From assembly GCA_036645935.1 (NCBI GenBank), contig JAVXNE010000005.1, forward strand, positions 95,584-159,583: a DNA stretch of 64,000 nt, read 5' to 3'. This document shows positions 44,908 to 54,303 of this stretch, piece after piece. Positions within the stretch are counted from its first letter, which is position 1. Each line of letters opens with the position of its first letter. Under the pieces are notes generated by a model, which did not search any database, was not told the DNA's origin, and worked only from the letters and a program-made list of their open reading frames with translations. The position numbers and the translations under genes were made by a program. The stretch is from JAUNBN01 sp036645935. GTDB taxonomy: Bacteria; Bacillota; Clostridia; Oscillospirales; Ruminococcaceae.

Positions 44908-45660
44908 TTACAGCTCGATCTCCAACCCTATGGGGCAGTGGTCACTGCCCTCAATGTCAGCATATATGCTCGATTCTCGAATCAAGCTTTTTGCGTCGTT
45001 AGAGACGACAAAATAATCAATTCGCCAGCCCGCATTGTTCGCTCGGGCCTTGAAGCGGTATGACCACCAGGAATATGCCCCCGCCCGATCAGGATAAAGA
45101 TGTCTGAAACTGTCCGTGAATCCAGCGCTCAGCAGATCGGTGAATTTTGCGCGCTCTTCATATGAAAATCCCGCCGATCCAATGTTCGGTTTGGGGTTTT
45201 TAAGGTCAATCTCCTCATGGGCGACGTTGAGATCGCCGCACAGCACGGTAGGCTTTTTCTTCGACAGCGCGCAAAGATGCGAGCACAGTGCATCGTCGAA
45301 CTGCATTCGGTAGTCAAGCCGCGCAAGCTCGGGCTGGGAGTTTGGTGAATAACAGTTGACCAAAAAGTATTTGCCGAACTCAAGCGTCATGACCCTGCCC
45401 TCATCAAGGTGCTCACCGCTAATTCCTAACGACAGGGAAAGCGGCTCCTCTTTGCAAAAGACAGCCGTGCCAGAATACCCTTTTTTAATCGCGCTGTTGA
45501 AATAAGTTCGGTATCCGAGCGGGGCAAAATCCGCCTGTCCCTCCTGCATCTTTGTTTCCTGAATACAGAAAGCGTCGACGCCGCTGTCTTCAAAAAACTC
45601 CGCGAATCCCTTTTGCAGACAGGCACGAAAACCGTTTACGTTCCACGAAATCAGCTTCAT
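44908..45660 (-). CDS. exoA: Exodeoxyribonuclease III (AP endonuclease)
   Basis: This 250-residue EEP-family nuclease starts at KLISWNVNGFRA. It has IQETKMQ near residue 35 (metal-binding Glu), LCGDLNVAHEEIDL near 148, a WSYRFKARANNAGWRIDY segment near 210 and the ending SDHCPIGLEIEL with the catalytic Asp-His. It cuts DNA at abasic sites during base excision repair. The ATG at 45660 has a GGGAG site. An upstream in-frame start at 45735 lacks one. Confidence 0.96.
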   Translation of the reverse strand: MKLISWNVNGFRACLQKGFAEFFEDSGVDAFCIQETKMQEGQADFAPLGYRTYFNSAIKKGYSGTAVFCKEEPLSLSLGISGEHLDEGRVMTLEFGKYFLVNCYSPNSQPELARLDYRMQFDDALCSHLCALSKKKPTVLCGDLNVAHEEIDLKNPKPNIGSAGFSYEERAKFTDLLSAGFTDSFRHLYPDRAGAYSWWSYRFKARANNAGWRIDYFVVSNDAKSLIRESSIYADIEGSDHCPIGLEIEL

Positions 45661-45749
45661 CACTTTTCTCCCGTTTAATCTGACGACAGTCGGAATGTCA
45701 TATCTGTCCGCCTGATGCCGGCCGATCCGCACCATCGCCGGTGATTATA

Positions 45750-47243
45750 TCATTCAGCCATGGCGGGAAGTCTGCCGTAAATTCGCGCGCGCTCTCGGAT
45801 TTTTTTTGCAAGCGACGCGCTCGCCTCGCCTTTGAGCATTCGCCACTGCCAGTTACCGTAGGCCGTGCCGGGAACGTTCATGCGGGAGCTTGCGCCGAGC
45901 GCGAGGTAATCCTGCATTTGGGCGATGAACAAACCGGCGGCAGAGCCCATTCCGCCGCGGATAAATCCCCAATTAAAGCCTTCCTCGTCGTTGAGACCCA
46001 GGTATTCTTTTGCGAACTCCACATTCGCTTTTTTTTCGCTCTCACGCCATTCTTCAAGTGTTGCATTGTCGTGCGTTCCGACGTAGCAAACGCAGTTCTC
46101 GCCATAGTTGTGGGGAAGATAGCTGCTTAGCGAGCTTGTGTCAAAGGCAAACTCGAGCACTTTCATTCCGGGAAGCCCCGAAGCTGAAAGCAATTCGCAC
46201 ACCTGCGGCGTCAAAATTCCGAGATCCTCGGCAATTATCTGCGTTGAAGAAAACCAACTGGTCAGCATTCCGACAAATTCAAGCCCCGGTCCTTTGACCC
46301 ACTCCCCGCGCTTTGCGGTCTCATCACCGTAAGGCACCGCCCAAAAGCTCTCCAATCCGCGAAAATGGTCAAATCGCACAACATCATAGAGTTTCGCCGC
46401 GCCGTCGAACCTGCGTATCCACCAGCCGTAGCCGTCTGCCTTGAGACGAGCCCAATCGTAAAGCGGGTTTCCCCAAAGCTGTCCGTCGCTGTTGAAATAA
46501 TCTGGCGGTACTCCCGCAATTTTCAAGGGAATCCCACACTCATCGAGCATGAAATATTGAGGATTTGCCCAAACATCTGAGGAATCCAGCGCGACATAAA
46601 TCGGCAAATCTCCTATTATTCCGATTCCGAGCTTTGCGGCATATGCCTTCAGCTCGTCCCACTGTTTGAAAAAGAGGAATTGCAAAAATTTAAAAAAACT
46701 GACAGTCTCTGCAAGTCTTTCACGCGCGTTTTCAAGTGCGCCCGGATCGCGCTCGCGCAGTTCCTGCGGCCACTCTGTCCATGCGGCCATCTTAAGTTCA
46801 CGCTTGAGCGCCATATACAGCGCATAATCTTCCAGCCACGCGGCGCTGTCCGTTTCAAACCGCGTCCTCGCGCCCCGCTCGTATTCTGCGCTGCGCGAGT
46901 GCGCAACCCTCAAGACATTCAGTCTGTGATCATACATGCTACTGTAATCTATCTTTCGGCGATCAGTCCCCCATATCTCCGCTTCAAGCTCCTGTTTTGT
47001 GAGTAAGCCATCACGAGCCAGCTCCTCAAGATCGACAAAATACGGGTTTCCCGCAAACGTTGAAAAGCTCTGATATGGGGAGTCGCCGCAGCCAGTGGGG
47101 CCGATTGGGAGTATCTGCCAGTATCGCTGTCCTGCCGCGTGCAAAAATTCTGCAAAACAGCGCGCCTCACTTCCCAGTGTTCCTATCCCGTATTCCGACG
47201 GCAATGCCGATATCGGCAATAAAATCCCGCAGCTTCTTGTCAT
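45750..47243 (-). CDS. malQ: 4-alpha-glucanotransferase (amylomaltase)
   Basis: This 497-residue GH77 enzyme transfers alpha-1,4-glucan segments in glycogen or maltodextrin metabolism. The N-terminal GILLPISALPSEYGIGT and GDSPYQSFSTFAGNPYFVDL, the catalytic VRFDHFRGLESFWAVPYG near residue 290 and ED-LGILTP near 340 are conserved, as is VGTHDNATLEEW near 385. GGAGG precedes the ATG by 4 nt. No other glycogen gene is nearby. The gap 47244-47478 holds no gene. Confidence 0.96.
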   Translation of the reverse strand: MTRSCGILLPISALPSEYGIGTLGSEARCFAEFLHAAGQRYWQILPIGPTGCGDSPYQSFSTFAGNPYFVDLEELARDGLLTKQELEAEIWGTDRRKIDYSSMYDHRLNVLRVAHSRSAEYERGARTRFETDSAAWLEDYALYMALKRELKMAAWTEWPQELRERDPGALENARERLAETVSFFKFLQFLFFKQWDELKAYAAKLGIGIIGDLPIYVALDSSDVWANPQYFMLDECGIPLKIAGVPPDYFNSDGQLWGNPLYDWARLKADGYGWWIRRFDGAAKLYDVVRFDHFRGLESFWAVPYGDETAKRGEWVKGPGLEFVGMLTSWFSSTQIIAEDLGILTPQVCELLSASGLPGMKVLEFAFDTSSLSSYLPHNYGENCVCYVGTHDNATLEEWRESEKKANVEFAKEYLGLNDEEGFNWGFIRGGMGSAAGLFIAQMQDYLALGASSRMNVPGTAYGNWQWRMLKGEASASLAKKIRERARIYGRLPAMAE

Positions 47244-47478
47244 GATTCCTCCGTATTTAACAATTGCGAACAGTCTGACAATGAGTCAAAATTATCTTAA
47301 TAATACCATAATGATAAGGTGCTTTTGCGATACTACACATAATAATGATACTTTTCTCAATTTGCAAATTTCAGCCACAGCCCGCATTCTGAAACATGCG
47401 ACGAAGCTTGTTTCATGTGTTCTTAAAGCTGTTTCCGAACGTGCTCTCGCTTGTCACAGATGCGGCACAAACACGCTA

Positions 47479-50217
47479 TTATTCCATCGGCAAACTTGCC
47501 AGCAGTATGCCATCCACTCCGTTCGCATAATCTTCTTTAGTAATCTCTGTCAAATCCGTCACGTAGTAACAGCGTACCGCGGGCAGTGTGTCCGGGGTAA
47601 ATTGCACAAGATTGCTGAAGGAATAGTTGGTGATTGTCTGCTCTCCAAACTTATCCCTCCTTGCATCCTTGGAGACTGAGTGACCACTTCCGTCAAAATT
47701 AAAGTCCGTTATGATCGCGTCACCCTCAATCGTGTAAGCAGTCGTCCTGATACACGCCTTCTCATTTTTGGAAACGGCCTTAATGAATGAGTACATCGCC
47801 TCGGCATTGGAAATGCTCCCGTGCACATCGACGTAGTCTCCGCTTGCTGCGGCGAGAGATGGCGGATACTCTTCTGGCAATGCCAGTAACGGTTCAGATA
47901 AATGCGCACCGCTTGTAAACATCTCGACGATTTCTTCAAGTGTATCATAACCGATTTCCCAAATACCGCTATATGGCCGCTCAACGTAATACTTGCCGCC
48001 CTTTTCATAAATATAACTGTCAGGCATGCCATTTGACGGCTCCAAGGAAATCTTGATGTAGCTCTTTTCATTCGGGACGTCCTGCACACTCTTTTTAGCT
48101 GTGGGTTTCCCTTTATGCAGAAGCGAATTGAGCCGAGATATATCCGCCTTATCCTCAATTATAACTTGTGCCCTGTTCTCGCCGTTCTCGAGCTCCGTTA
48201 TGGTTGCAATCACTGAGCTTTCGGCATCTTCCTCTGCCGTTTCTCTCTCGAACAGAAACCATCTGTTATTCAGAAACACCGCGATCCCACCGTCACACAA
48301 TGCGTATTTTGCGCCCACACCGCTGTCAAAATTGCACTGACCGTTTTTAGACGCTTTTTCCGACGCCTTCACTGATGAAGTGATTTTTCCGAGAATCGCG
48401 CTGTCCTTTATTTCTTCGCGAACTTCTTGGCCTGTGTCGAGATACAAATGGCCATCCACCATGAGCATGGGTCGCCTTGCCCACTGCCATACAACCGAAT
48501 CGTTATCAATCAAAGTTTGCAGCGTGTCGGCACTTTCCGCATAGTCGCGAATGTCGCAGCCCACGGTTTCATCTGCCCAGGCGCGGTCATAATGAAGCTC
48601 TATACCCCCGCCAAAAGCATCTTTGCTCGTCACATAAAAATCCTTCAGATTGTCAATAAGGGCAAAGAGAAGCAGGGCCGGTCGGTTCAGCTCGTTTGCA
48701 GAATAAGCTGCATTTTCCGTTTCATCCAAAACCCACTCAATTCCACGCTCGTCACCGCTCGTGAGAAGTCTGAAATGATTGTGCCGCAAGCCCTGCGGCA
48801 ACGGCAGCATATCGAGCAGCTTGCCCACAGCGGAATTGTTCCCAACATGCGCCGTGCGAGCGCTCCATAGATTTTCAGCCGAGAGCTGTGCCACACCGTC
48901 GATCAGATTCGGCTGCTTCCACCACGCCTCCAAATCACTCTGCGAGCGGCCACTTGCACCATCGCTTTCCACATACCAGCCGCGACTGCATTTTTCCGCG
49001 TACATATAGTGTATGGCCGCGCCGGGCGTCCACATCCCAACACCTTCCGGCGCTTCTTTAACCGTGACTGAAATTTTAAACGCCGCCTTGTTTTCCCGAA
49101 CATCCTCGCTCAAGACCTCGACATTTTCTATCTTTATCTGTTTCCATGTGTCAATTACCTCTTGCGCCGGTGGATTCACCATGGGCATTAGATACCGCAT
49201 TCCGGTTATGTCGCTTGCCATAAGCGCAAGGGTGTATCGGTCCAAAACATCATCGGCGGAGTCGGCGAACATGTCAGAAGTGTCGTCTTTGGGGTTTGCT
49301 GCAAGCCCAATGCCCACAGCCACCACAGCAATGATTGAAACCGCAATCACCCAAAACGCGGGTTTTTTGTAGCTCAGCACATTTTTAATTCTGCTTTTTG
49401 TGTCTCCCTCGCCAAAGGCAAGAGGTGTCCCTCCCACTATTCTTCTCCCTGTTGCAAGAGCTAAGAGTGAGGAAGAATAGTCCTTTTTGATCTCGTTCCC
49501 CAATCGCTTTATTACAGCTTCATCGCAGACAAGTTCCATATCCCGAGAGCTTAAAAAGAATGCCGCCCAGACGAAGGGATTGAACCAATACACGCACAAA
49601 ATCAAAAAGCTCAAAATTTTCGCAACATGGTCGAACCGCTTGATGTGGGTTTGCTCATGCAGAAGAATGTATCGTTTTTCGCAATCGGTTAAATTAGACG
49701 GAAGATAGATTTTCGGGCGAAACAGTCCCACTACAAACGGCGAAACGAGACTTGCCGATATATATATATTATCGCTTTCATGCACGGCATCTTTTAACTT
49801 GCGGTGCAGCTTTATGAGGGACACCACGCTGTAAATCAGCATAAGCGCAATGCCAACCAGCCACAGAACACTGCCTATGAAAACCCACCCCTGCATTGGA
49901 TTCATGCTGAAGTTCGGTGTTGCGGCGGGCAAAATCGCATTGACGCTGTCATTTATCGCCGCAATTCCCGTGTTGATCTGCGGCATGTGCGCATACATGA
50001 TGTCGCTGGGGATGGGATTGGTCTTTGTGGGCAAAAGGCTGATGGTACTTTCAAACGAAAATGGACACACAAGTCGAAAGAACACGACACTCCATAACGC
50101 ATATGAAAATATCTTGGGAACTTTTTTCAAAAAAAATCGCGCGATTATCACAAAAATGATGACAGCACTCGCCGTAAAGCTCATGTTGAGTATTTGCAAA
50201 AACAGTGTATCCAACAT
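47479..50217 (-). CDS. BlaR1/MecR1-type M56 peptidase with a long extracellular sensor region
   Basis: This 912-residue membrane protein has several N-terminal helices (about residues 8-28, 35-52 and 108-135) and an M56 zinc-peptidase loop with HEQTH (187-191). The distal Glu lies in DMELVCDEAV near 236, and a further helix near 290-310 (FWVIAVSIIAVVAVGIGLAA). The outer 600 residues contain a region like DUF5301 (IIEDKADISRLNSLLHK, then KYYVERPYSGIWEI) and one like DUF4362 (YVDVHGSISNAEAMYSFIKAV, YTIEGDAIITDF). These replace the penicillin-binding sensor of BlaR1, so the signal is probably not a beta-lactam. It follows the BlaI-type gene by 3 nt. Confidence 0.88.
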   Translation of the reverse strand: MLDTLFLQILNMSFTASAVIIFVIIARFFLKKVPKIFSYALWSVVFFRLVCPFSFESTISLLPTKTNPIPSDIMYAHMPQINTGIAAINDSVNAILPAATPNFSMNPMQGWVFIGSVLWLVGIALMLIYSVVSLIKLHRKLKDAVHESDNIYISASLVSPFVVGLFRPKIYLPSNLTDCEKRYILLHEQTHIKRFDHVAKILSFLILCVYWFNPFVWAAFFLSSRDMELVCDEAVIKRLGNEIKKDYSSSLLALATGRRIVGGTPLAFGEGDTKSRIKNVLSYKKPAFWVIAVSIIAVVAVGIGLAANPKDDTSDMFADSADDVLDRYTLALMASDITGMRYLMPMVNPPAQEVIDTWKQIKIENVEVLSEDVRENKAAFKISVTVKEAPEGVGMWTPGAAIHYMYAEKCSRGWYVESDGASGRSQSDLEAWWKQPNLIDGVAQLSAENLWSARTAHVGNNSAVGKLLDMLPLPQGLRHNHFRLLTSGDERGIEWVLDETENAAYSANELNRPALLLFALIDNLKDFYVTSKDAFGGGIELHYDRAWADETVGCDIRDYAESADTLQTLIDNDSVVWQWARRPMLMVDGHLYLDTGQEVREEIKDSAILGKITSSVKASEKASKNGQCNFDSGVGAKYALCDGGIAVFLNNRWFLFERETAEEDAESSVIATITELENGENRAQVIIEDKADISRLNSLLHKGKPTAKKSVQDVPNEKSYIKISLEPSNGMPDSYIYEKGGKYYVERPYSGIWEIGYDTLEEIVEMFTSGAHLSEPLLALPEEYPPSLAAASGDYVDVHGSISNAEAMYSFIKAVSKNEKACIRTTAYTIEGDAIITDFNFDGSGHSVSKDARRDKFGEQTITNYSFSNLVQFTPDTLPAVRCYYVTDLTEITKEDYANGVDGILLASLPME

Positions 50218-50220
50218 CTG

Positions 50221-50583
50221 CTATCCCTCCTTGTGCTCGTCAATAAGCCGCTGCAGTTCATTGATTTCGTCGTCACTAAGGTGATTTTGACGCGTAAACG
50301 CCGCTAAAAAACGCGGCAGTGAGCCGCCGAAGGCGTCATTCAGAAATCGTTCACCCTGCATCGCTCCAAATTCATTCTTGGCCATGAGTGCAACAACTGT
50401 GCCGTTTTGATTTTCAAAAATCCTGCGGTCACACAGGCGCTTTAACATCGTGTAAGTTGTGGTGCGTTTCCATGAAAACTCCGCTGCGCACAATTCACAG
50501 AGCGCACGCGAACCCACCGGCTCATTGCTCCAAATCAGATCTGCAAATCTCTGCTCCATCTCGCCTAACTTATATTGTTCCAT
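50221..50583 (-). CDS. BlaI/MecI-family transcriptional repressor
   Basis: This 120-residue winged-helix repressor reads MEQRFADLIWSNEPVGSRALCELCA and then WKRTTTYTMLKRLCDRRIFENQNG, the DNA-binding half of the family. The Asn-Phe-type cleavage region used by the partner protease is not obvious. The ATG at 50583 follows GGAG by 8 nt. It should repress its own promoter and the M56 gene until the membrane partner signals. Operator dyads overlap the promoter -10 box. Confidence 0.92.
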   Translation of the reverse strand: MEQYKLGEMEQRFADLIWSNEPVGSRALCELCAAEFSWKRTTTYTMLKRLCDRRIFENQNGTVVALMAKNEFGAMQGERFLNDAFGGSLPRFLAAFTRQNHLSDDEINELQRLIDEHKEG

Positions 50584-50609
50584 TACCCGCGCTCCTTTGT
50601 TGCATGTCA

Positions 50610-50652
50610 TTAGACCGCCGTTAGTCTAACAGGTGTAGACAGGATTTGTCAA
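50610..50652 (-). promoter_or_regulatory. Promoter and operator of the BlaI-M56 operon
   Basis: On the minus strand TTGACA (50647-50652) and TTAGAC (50624-50629) are 17 bp apart. Two overlapping dyads, TTAGAC-N8-GTCTAA (50610-50629) and GTCTA-N7-TAGAC (50624-50640), cover the -10 and spacer and are good candidates for the repressor site. Confidence 0.7.
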
Positions 50653-50763
50653 GCCCCAATAAACCCCTTTAACCGAGGTTTTATATCTGCTGTCGATGAT
50701 ACGCGCCACATTGGAAAATGGGGTATTCGTACTAGATCCTGAACCGCAGCAGCAGCTCGCAGC

Positions 50764-51462
50764 TCAAGGTTTGATTTTTAATGTCCGCAGATATGTTTTT
50801 TGCTCGTCGGTTATCCGATAGCTCTCAACTGCTTTCTGAATTGTCTTGTTGTGTGTCCACTTATCGAGTTTGCGCTGTTCAATATAAGATACCGCCGCAT
50901 CATATTGTTTTGCCATCGCAGTTGCAAAGAACCACGCAATCATCATGTTTACGTAATATTCCGTGCTGTGCACATTCGCAACGAGCTGCAAATATTTCGG
51001 TTTGAACTGATCGTCGAGATAAAAGCGCATGAGCATTCCCATGCCGAAGCGAATCGTGTATATATGTTCGGACAGCAGCCATTCATTAATCTTTTCCAGC
51101 AGCTCGGGAAGATGCTTTCCGAAAACTTTAGGACATATTAAATCGCATGTTTCCCAGTTGTCTACATATGGCAAAAACGCATCCAACTCCGCGATGCAGT
51201 TGCCGTAATCCCTGCTCTGCTCAATCAGAAAGCCGTGCAGATTATTTTCCTCATAGTATTGGTGTGGGAGAGTTTGGAGGAATTCATCAGCGTTGGCAGA
51301 TTTTGCAAATTCCTTTGAAAACTTCCGCAAAGCGGGAGTTCTCACGCCGATAATCGTGCTTTTATCAATCGCCGGAATGAGCCTTGCATTAAACTCGCGA
51401 TATCCCATATCCTGCATTTTAAACAGTTGTTCAACGACAGTTTTTTGGGAAGACGTCGTCAT
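50764..51462 (-). CDS. AlkD-like DNA alkylation repair protein
   Basis: This 232-residue all-helical HEAT-like repeat protein has the family segments IIGVRTPALRKFSKEFAK near residue 37, YYEENNLHGFLI near 68, VDNWETCDLICPK near 97 and a basic C-terminal repeat (KWTHNKTIQKAVES). AlkD proteins release bulky or cationic alkylated bases such as 3- and 7-methylpurines. The start ATG overlaps the stop of a decayed peptide deformylase frame (ATGA), so the two were once an operon. Confidence 0.9.
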   Translation of the reverse strand: MTTSSQKTVVEQLFKMQDMGYREFNARLIPAIDKSTIIGVRTPALRKFSKEFAKSANADEFLQTLPHQYYEENNLHGFLIEQSRDYGNCIAELDAFLPYVDNWETCDLICPKVFGKHLPELLEKINEWLLSEHIYTIRFGMGMLMRFYLDDQFKPKYLQLVANVHSTEYYVNMMIAWFFATAMAKQYDAAVSYIEQRKLDKWTHNKTIQKAVESYRITDEQKTYLRTLKIKP

Positions 51463-51659
51463 ATAATCACCCCGTTACAATGATTGATCTCGTGCTGGAT
51501 TATCTGCACCGCCACAAATATAAAAGATTTTGTCCGTGTTCGAAACTCCGCATTCTCCACTGAAGTTGTATAGACTGGATATCGCCTTGCTTTGCGAGTG
51601 CCCGCAAGTGACAGTCACTCTTCTTTCGACCGGTAACCGCACTGCAAATTCTGTGTCAC
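51459..51659 (-). pseudogene. Peptide deformylase remnant
   Basis: Read in one minus-strand frame, the stretch gives YRSKEE-stop-LSLAGTRKARRYPVYT, then VAVQIIQHEINHCNGVII and a stop. These are the EGCLSL motif (in which the metal-binding Cys codon is now TGA at 51615-51617) and the QHEIDHCNG motif of peptide deformylase, in correct order and spacing. The N-terminal third with the GxGxAAPQ motif is not recognisable upstream. The TGA at the Cys site raises selenocysteine as an idea, but a Gly codon is also lost beside it and no start region exists, so decay is more likely. Confidence 0.7.
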
Positions 51660-52251
51660 TGTCAAAGGCAATTGTCACATTGACCACACAATGGCGAACA
51701 CTTCGCTGATGGGTGCGGCTGTATGAACAAAGTTTATCATCGCAGTTCATGGTGTGACAGAATTTCCATCTGTTAACATGGCTTGCAGAATGAAAAGGCG
51801 GCGCGCTTTATTGACGTCAATAGTGCTTGTGCGCTGCCTATGCCATCTGCTTTTGGCGATATTCATGAGGGCATTCGTTCTAAACATATACATCGTAAAC
51901 CAATCGGGAGTTTTGCAAAATACCGTGACACTGCCCTCACCGCAGTTGTTTGAATTAAATAGTGCGAAAGCGCCTGGTGGTCAGGATAGTTAATATATTG
52001 TCTCAGTGCGTATCAAGATGGCAGTGACTATCTTGAGTTTATCGATTAGTCGGCTGCGCACCGTAAGGATTACAGTGACAACGCCGGAGTGACACCACTT
52101 CGCTGTTCTGTCGATTTTGAACGGCAAAGACTCTGCATGTGCGCAGAGTCTTTGTTGGGATAACAATTGTGTTGCGTCGACAGCAGAGCACCCGAGTTTG
52201 CAACATCACATAAATCTCTTGAGTTGATTGTCAGGCACCGTTCGAATGTTT
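51660..52251. other. Intergenic region with a terminator-like hairpin
   Basis: About 590 bp. A strong hairpin (AAAGACTCTGC at 52126-52136 with GCAGAGTCTTT at 52143-52153) probably ends the LtaS-like gene. An inverted repeat (TCAAGAT ... ATCTTGA, near 52006-52035) is also present. The plus-strand frame at 51754-51993 has no ribosome site and is not called. Confidence 0.55.
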
Positions 52252-54024
52252 TTAGTAGAATGAATTGGCCAGAGGATGCTCGACAGACGGCATCGTTGAA
52301 AAATCAATGGTGTTGATGTCTCCTGTGTACTTGTATTCATCGACAGACCCATAAAAATCGTTTTTATTCGCCTTTTTAGCCTTCACATAATAAAATATTT
52401 GTCTCTCTCGGTCACTGTTCTCCGGAATCGTATAAAAAGTCTCAGCGTTATTAAACACGGGGATGTCAATCACACTCTCAAGTGTCGGAAGCAGATCCAA
52501 ATGAGAAACCGGTGCCGAAGAAACCAGCATGCTTTCATGTGATTCATTGGGTTTTTTCACGAACATGATAGATGAGCTTTTCCCGATGCCATCGACATAT
52601 TCGCCGTGGTCGCTCGTGACAACCAGTGTGGCTCTATCATATATTCCGGCCTCTTTCATTTGGCTTATAAACTCTTTGACAATATTCAAATACCCGCACG
52701 CCTGATCGGCAGCTAAACCATCCTGCACACGCTCACAATTGGCGTTGATTGTATACGGCCCATGGGCGCCCGCTAAATGGTAGTATATGAAGCTGTTGCG
52801 GTCGTTCTGAACGGATATTTGCTCGTTCAAAAGCAAATTATAGAAATCCGTTCCATCTTCTCTCCAGTTCAAAATCCGTGCATTCTTATCTTCTTTGAAA
52901 CTCACAATATCCGCAAAGTCATCCCCCCCACTCCAAAAACTGGGTTTCAAAGCATGCGGCGCATATCTGTATATCGTGAGATTTTCCAGCAGAGTGAACA
53001 TCAGTTTGGCATTTATTGTCTTTGCGCCATTATTAATCAGAGTCACATTGGAAAACACGTCCTTGATATTGCTGGCATAATCACTCAAATATTCTTGCTT
53101 CAGGAAAGCCTGACAATCGTAACCTTTGTTTTTGAGCCCGCCGTAAAAAGCAGCAGCTGAATCGGATGACCACGCGTGATTCATGTAATTGCTGTACGGC
53201 ACGGCGGGGTCAAGTTGATATGAAGTCAGTAAAGTTATTGCAGAGGGAAATGTTCCTCTGTAAACAGAGCCGCTGTTGCGAAAATAGGTGAAATCATTCA
53301 GAAAGTCGATTGCATCGGGGTATTTGACAACAACTTCATCCAGAATATTGTTGGAGTAAGCGTCAAGGCAGAAGATGATTATATTTTCAGAATCCGAAAG
53401 CTCAAACTGCCGTTGATTTGAGAGATAGTAGCTTTCCGGCTCCGCAAGCCTGTCCGTTTTTGATGTCTTGACAACCGCTGTCACCATTGACGTCAGCTGC
53501 ATTCCGACAAGTACAAGACTGACAATTGCAAGCGCTTTTGCCCAATGTTTTTCGGAAAAGTAATTTATCCCAACCGGTATCAAAAGAATGATAAACCATA
53601 TTGCAATATTAATCAGAGCATGTGCGCTGTATTCATTCCATGGTATCGAGCTGCCGTCAAGCAGTCCGAGGTTAAGATTGAGAAAGTTTCCCTGAATATA
53701 GCTTGCAAGGCCAACCCCAAAAATGCAGTTGACAACAAAACTGAAAATTTTGCCTTTGCACAGCGACGCTGCTAAGGTCACAAAAAGAAGCGCTATCAAA
53801 AACAGCGGAATAAAATACGGCAAAACTGCCCCGCCAGTCAACTTAATTGAATCGCTGTTTGCAATACATAGATCAGTGGGGCCAAACAATGTATAGATGA
53901 AGCAAAGCAGCATTGCCGGTGCCAGAATAATTTTCACTCTCGAAAAAAAGCTTCTGTCATCCAGAAAAAGCTTTTTAAGCTTCTGATTAGAAATGGAACC
54001 AGAACTGTCTTCTTTTAAATCCAT
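52252..54024 (-). CDS. LTA synthase-like membrane phosphoglycerol transferase / sulfatase
   Basis: This 590-residue protein has five membrane helices in the first 190 residues and an extracellular alkaline-phosphatase-superfamily domain. Catalytic landmarks are IIIFCLDAYSNN near residue 218 (metal-binding Asp), YRGTFPSAI near 262 (candidate nucleophile Thr), YHLAGAHGPY near 395 and TLVVTSDHGEY near 455 (metal-binding Asp-His). Relatives such as LtaS polymerise glycerol phosphate from phosphatidylglycerol or decorate polymers with phosphoglycerol or phosphoethanolamine. It lies downstream of the YidC-TagF fusion and probably acts on the same surface polymer. The true donor and acceptor are unknown. 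Confidence 0.87.
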   Translation of the reverse strand: MDLKEDSSGSISNQKLKKLFLDDRSFFSRVKIILAPAMLLCFIYTLFGPTDLCIANSDSIKLTGGAVLPYFIPLFLIALLFVTLAASLCKGKIFSFVVNCIFGVGLASYIQGNFLNLNLGLLDGSSIPWNEYSAHALINIAIWFIILLIPVGINYFSEKHWAKALAIVSLVLVGMQLTSMVTAVVKTSKTDRLAEPESYYLSNQRQFELSDSENIIIFCLDAYSNNILDEVVVKYPDAIDFLNDFTYFRNSGSVYRGTFPSAITLLTSYQLDPAVPYSNYMNHAWSSDSAAAFYGGLKNKGYDCQAFLKQEYLSDYASNIKDVFSNVTLINNGAKTINAKLMFTLLENLTIYRYAPHALKPSFWSGGDDFADIVSFKEDKNARILNWREDGTDFYNLLLNEQISVQNDRNSFIYYHLAGAHGPYTINANCERVQDGLAADQACGYLNIVKEFISQMKEAGIYDRATLVVTSDHGEYVDGIGKSSSIMFVKKPNESHESMLVSSAPVSHLDLLPTLESVIDIPVFNNAETFYTIPENSDRERQIFYYVKAKKANKNDFYGSVDEYKYTGDINTIDFSTMPSVEHPLANSFY

Positions 54025-54053
54025 ATTTAAAATAAATCTCCTAAAAATATCTT

Positions 54054-54254
54054 TTACCGATTATCCTGCTTTTTGGAAAGCTTTTTATCGAGCCGTTCTA
54101 TTTTCCTCTCGCGAAAAAATATTTTAATTTTCTTCCAGAAAATTCCCAGAAAAACGCCGAGAGAAATAACTATTCCTGCAAAGACCTGAATGATGTATGA
54201 GGTTGCGGCAGGGTCAATATAGCATGCGAATGATGTGTGTGTGATAAAGTTCAT
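54054..54254 (-). CDS. Small single-helix membrane protein of the polymer locus
   Basis: This 66-residue protein has a short outer segment with YIDPAATSYIIQ, one membrane helix (about residues 22-42) and a strongly basic cytoplasmic tail (KKIKIFFRERKIERLDKKLSKK). A GAGAGG site precedes the ATG. I recall similar small YIDPA-type proteins beside LtaS-like genes but know no function. It sits between the fusion gene (49 nt away) and the LtaS-like gene (29 nt away), so it may link the two enzymes. Confidence 0.75.
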   Translation of the reverse strand: MNFITHTSFACYIDPAATSYIIQVFAGIVISLGVFLGIFWKKIKIFFRERKIERLDKKLSKKQDNR

Positions 54255-54303
54255 CGTTCTGTACCTCTCTTATTGTTTTCTTGTTATGTGTTCTCTGTTG
54301 CAA

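Noticed and set aside
51615..51617. UGA-encoded selenocysteine in peptide deformylase
   Set aside because: The neighbouring Gly of the motif is also missing and the N-terminal third of the gene is absent, so plain decay explains the TGA better.
51754..51993. A 79-codon plus-strand frame with a hydrophobic segment
   Set aside because: No ribosome site and no family. The hydrophobic stretch alone is not enough.
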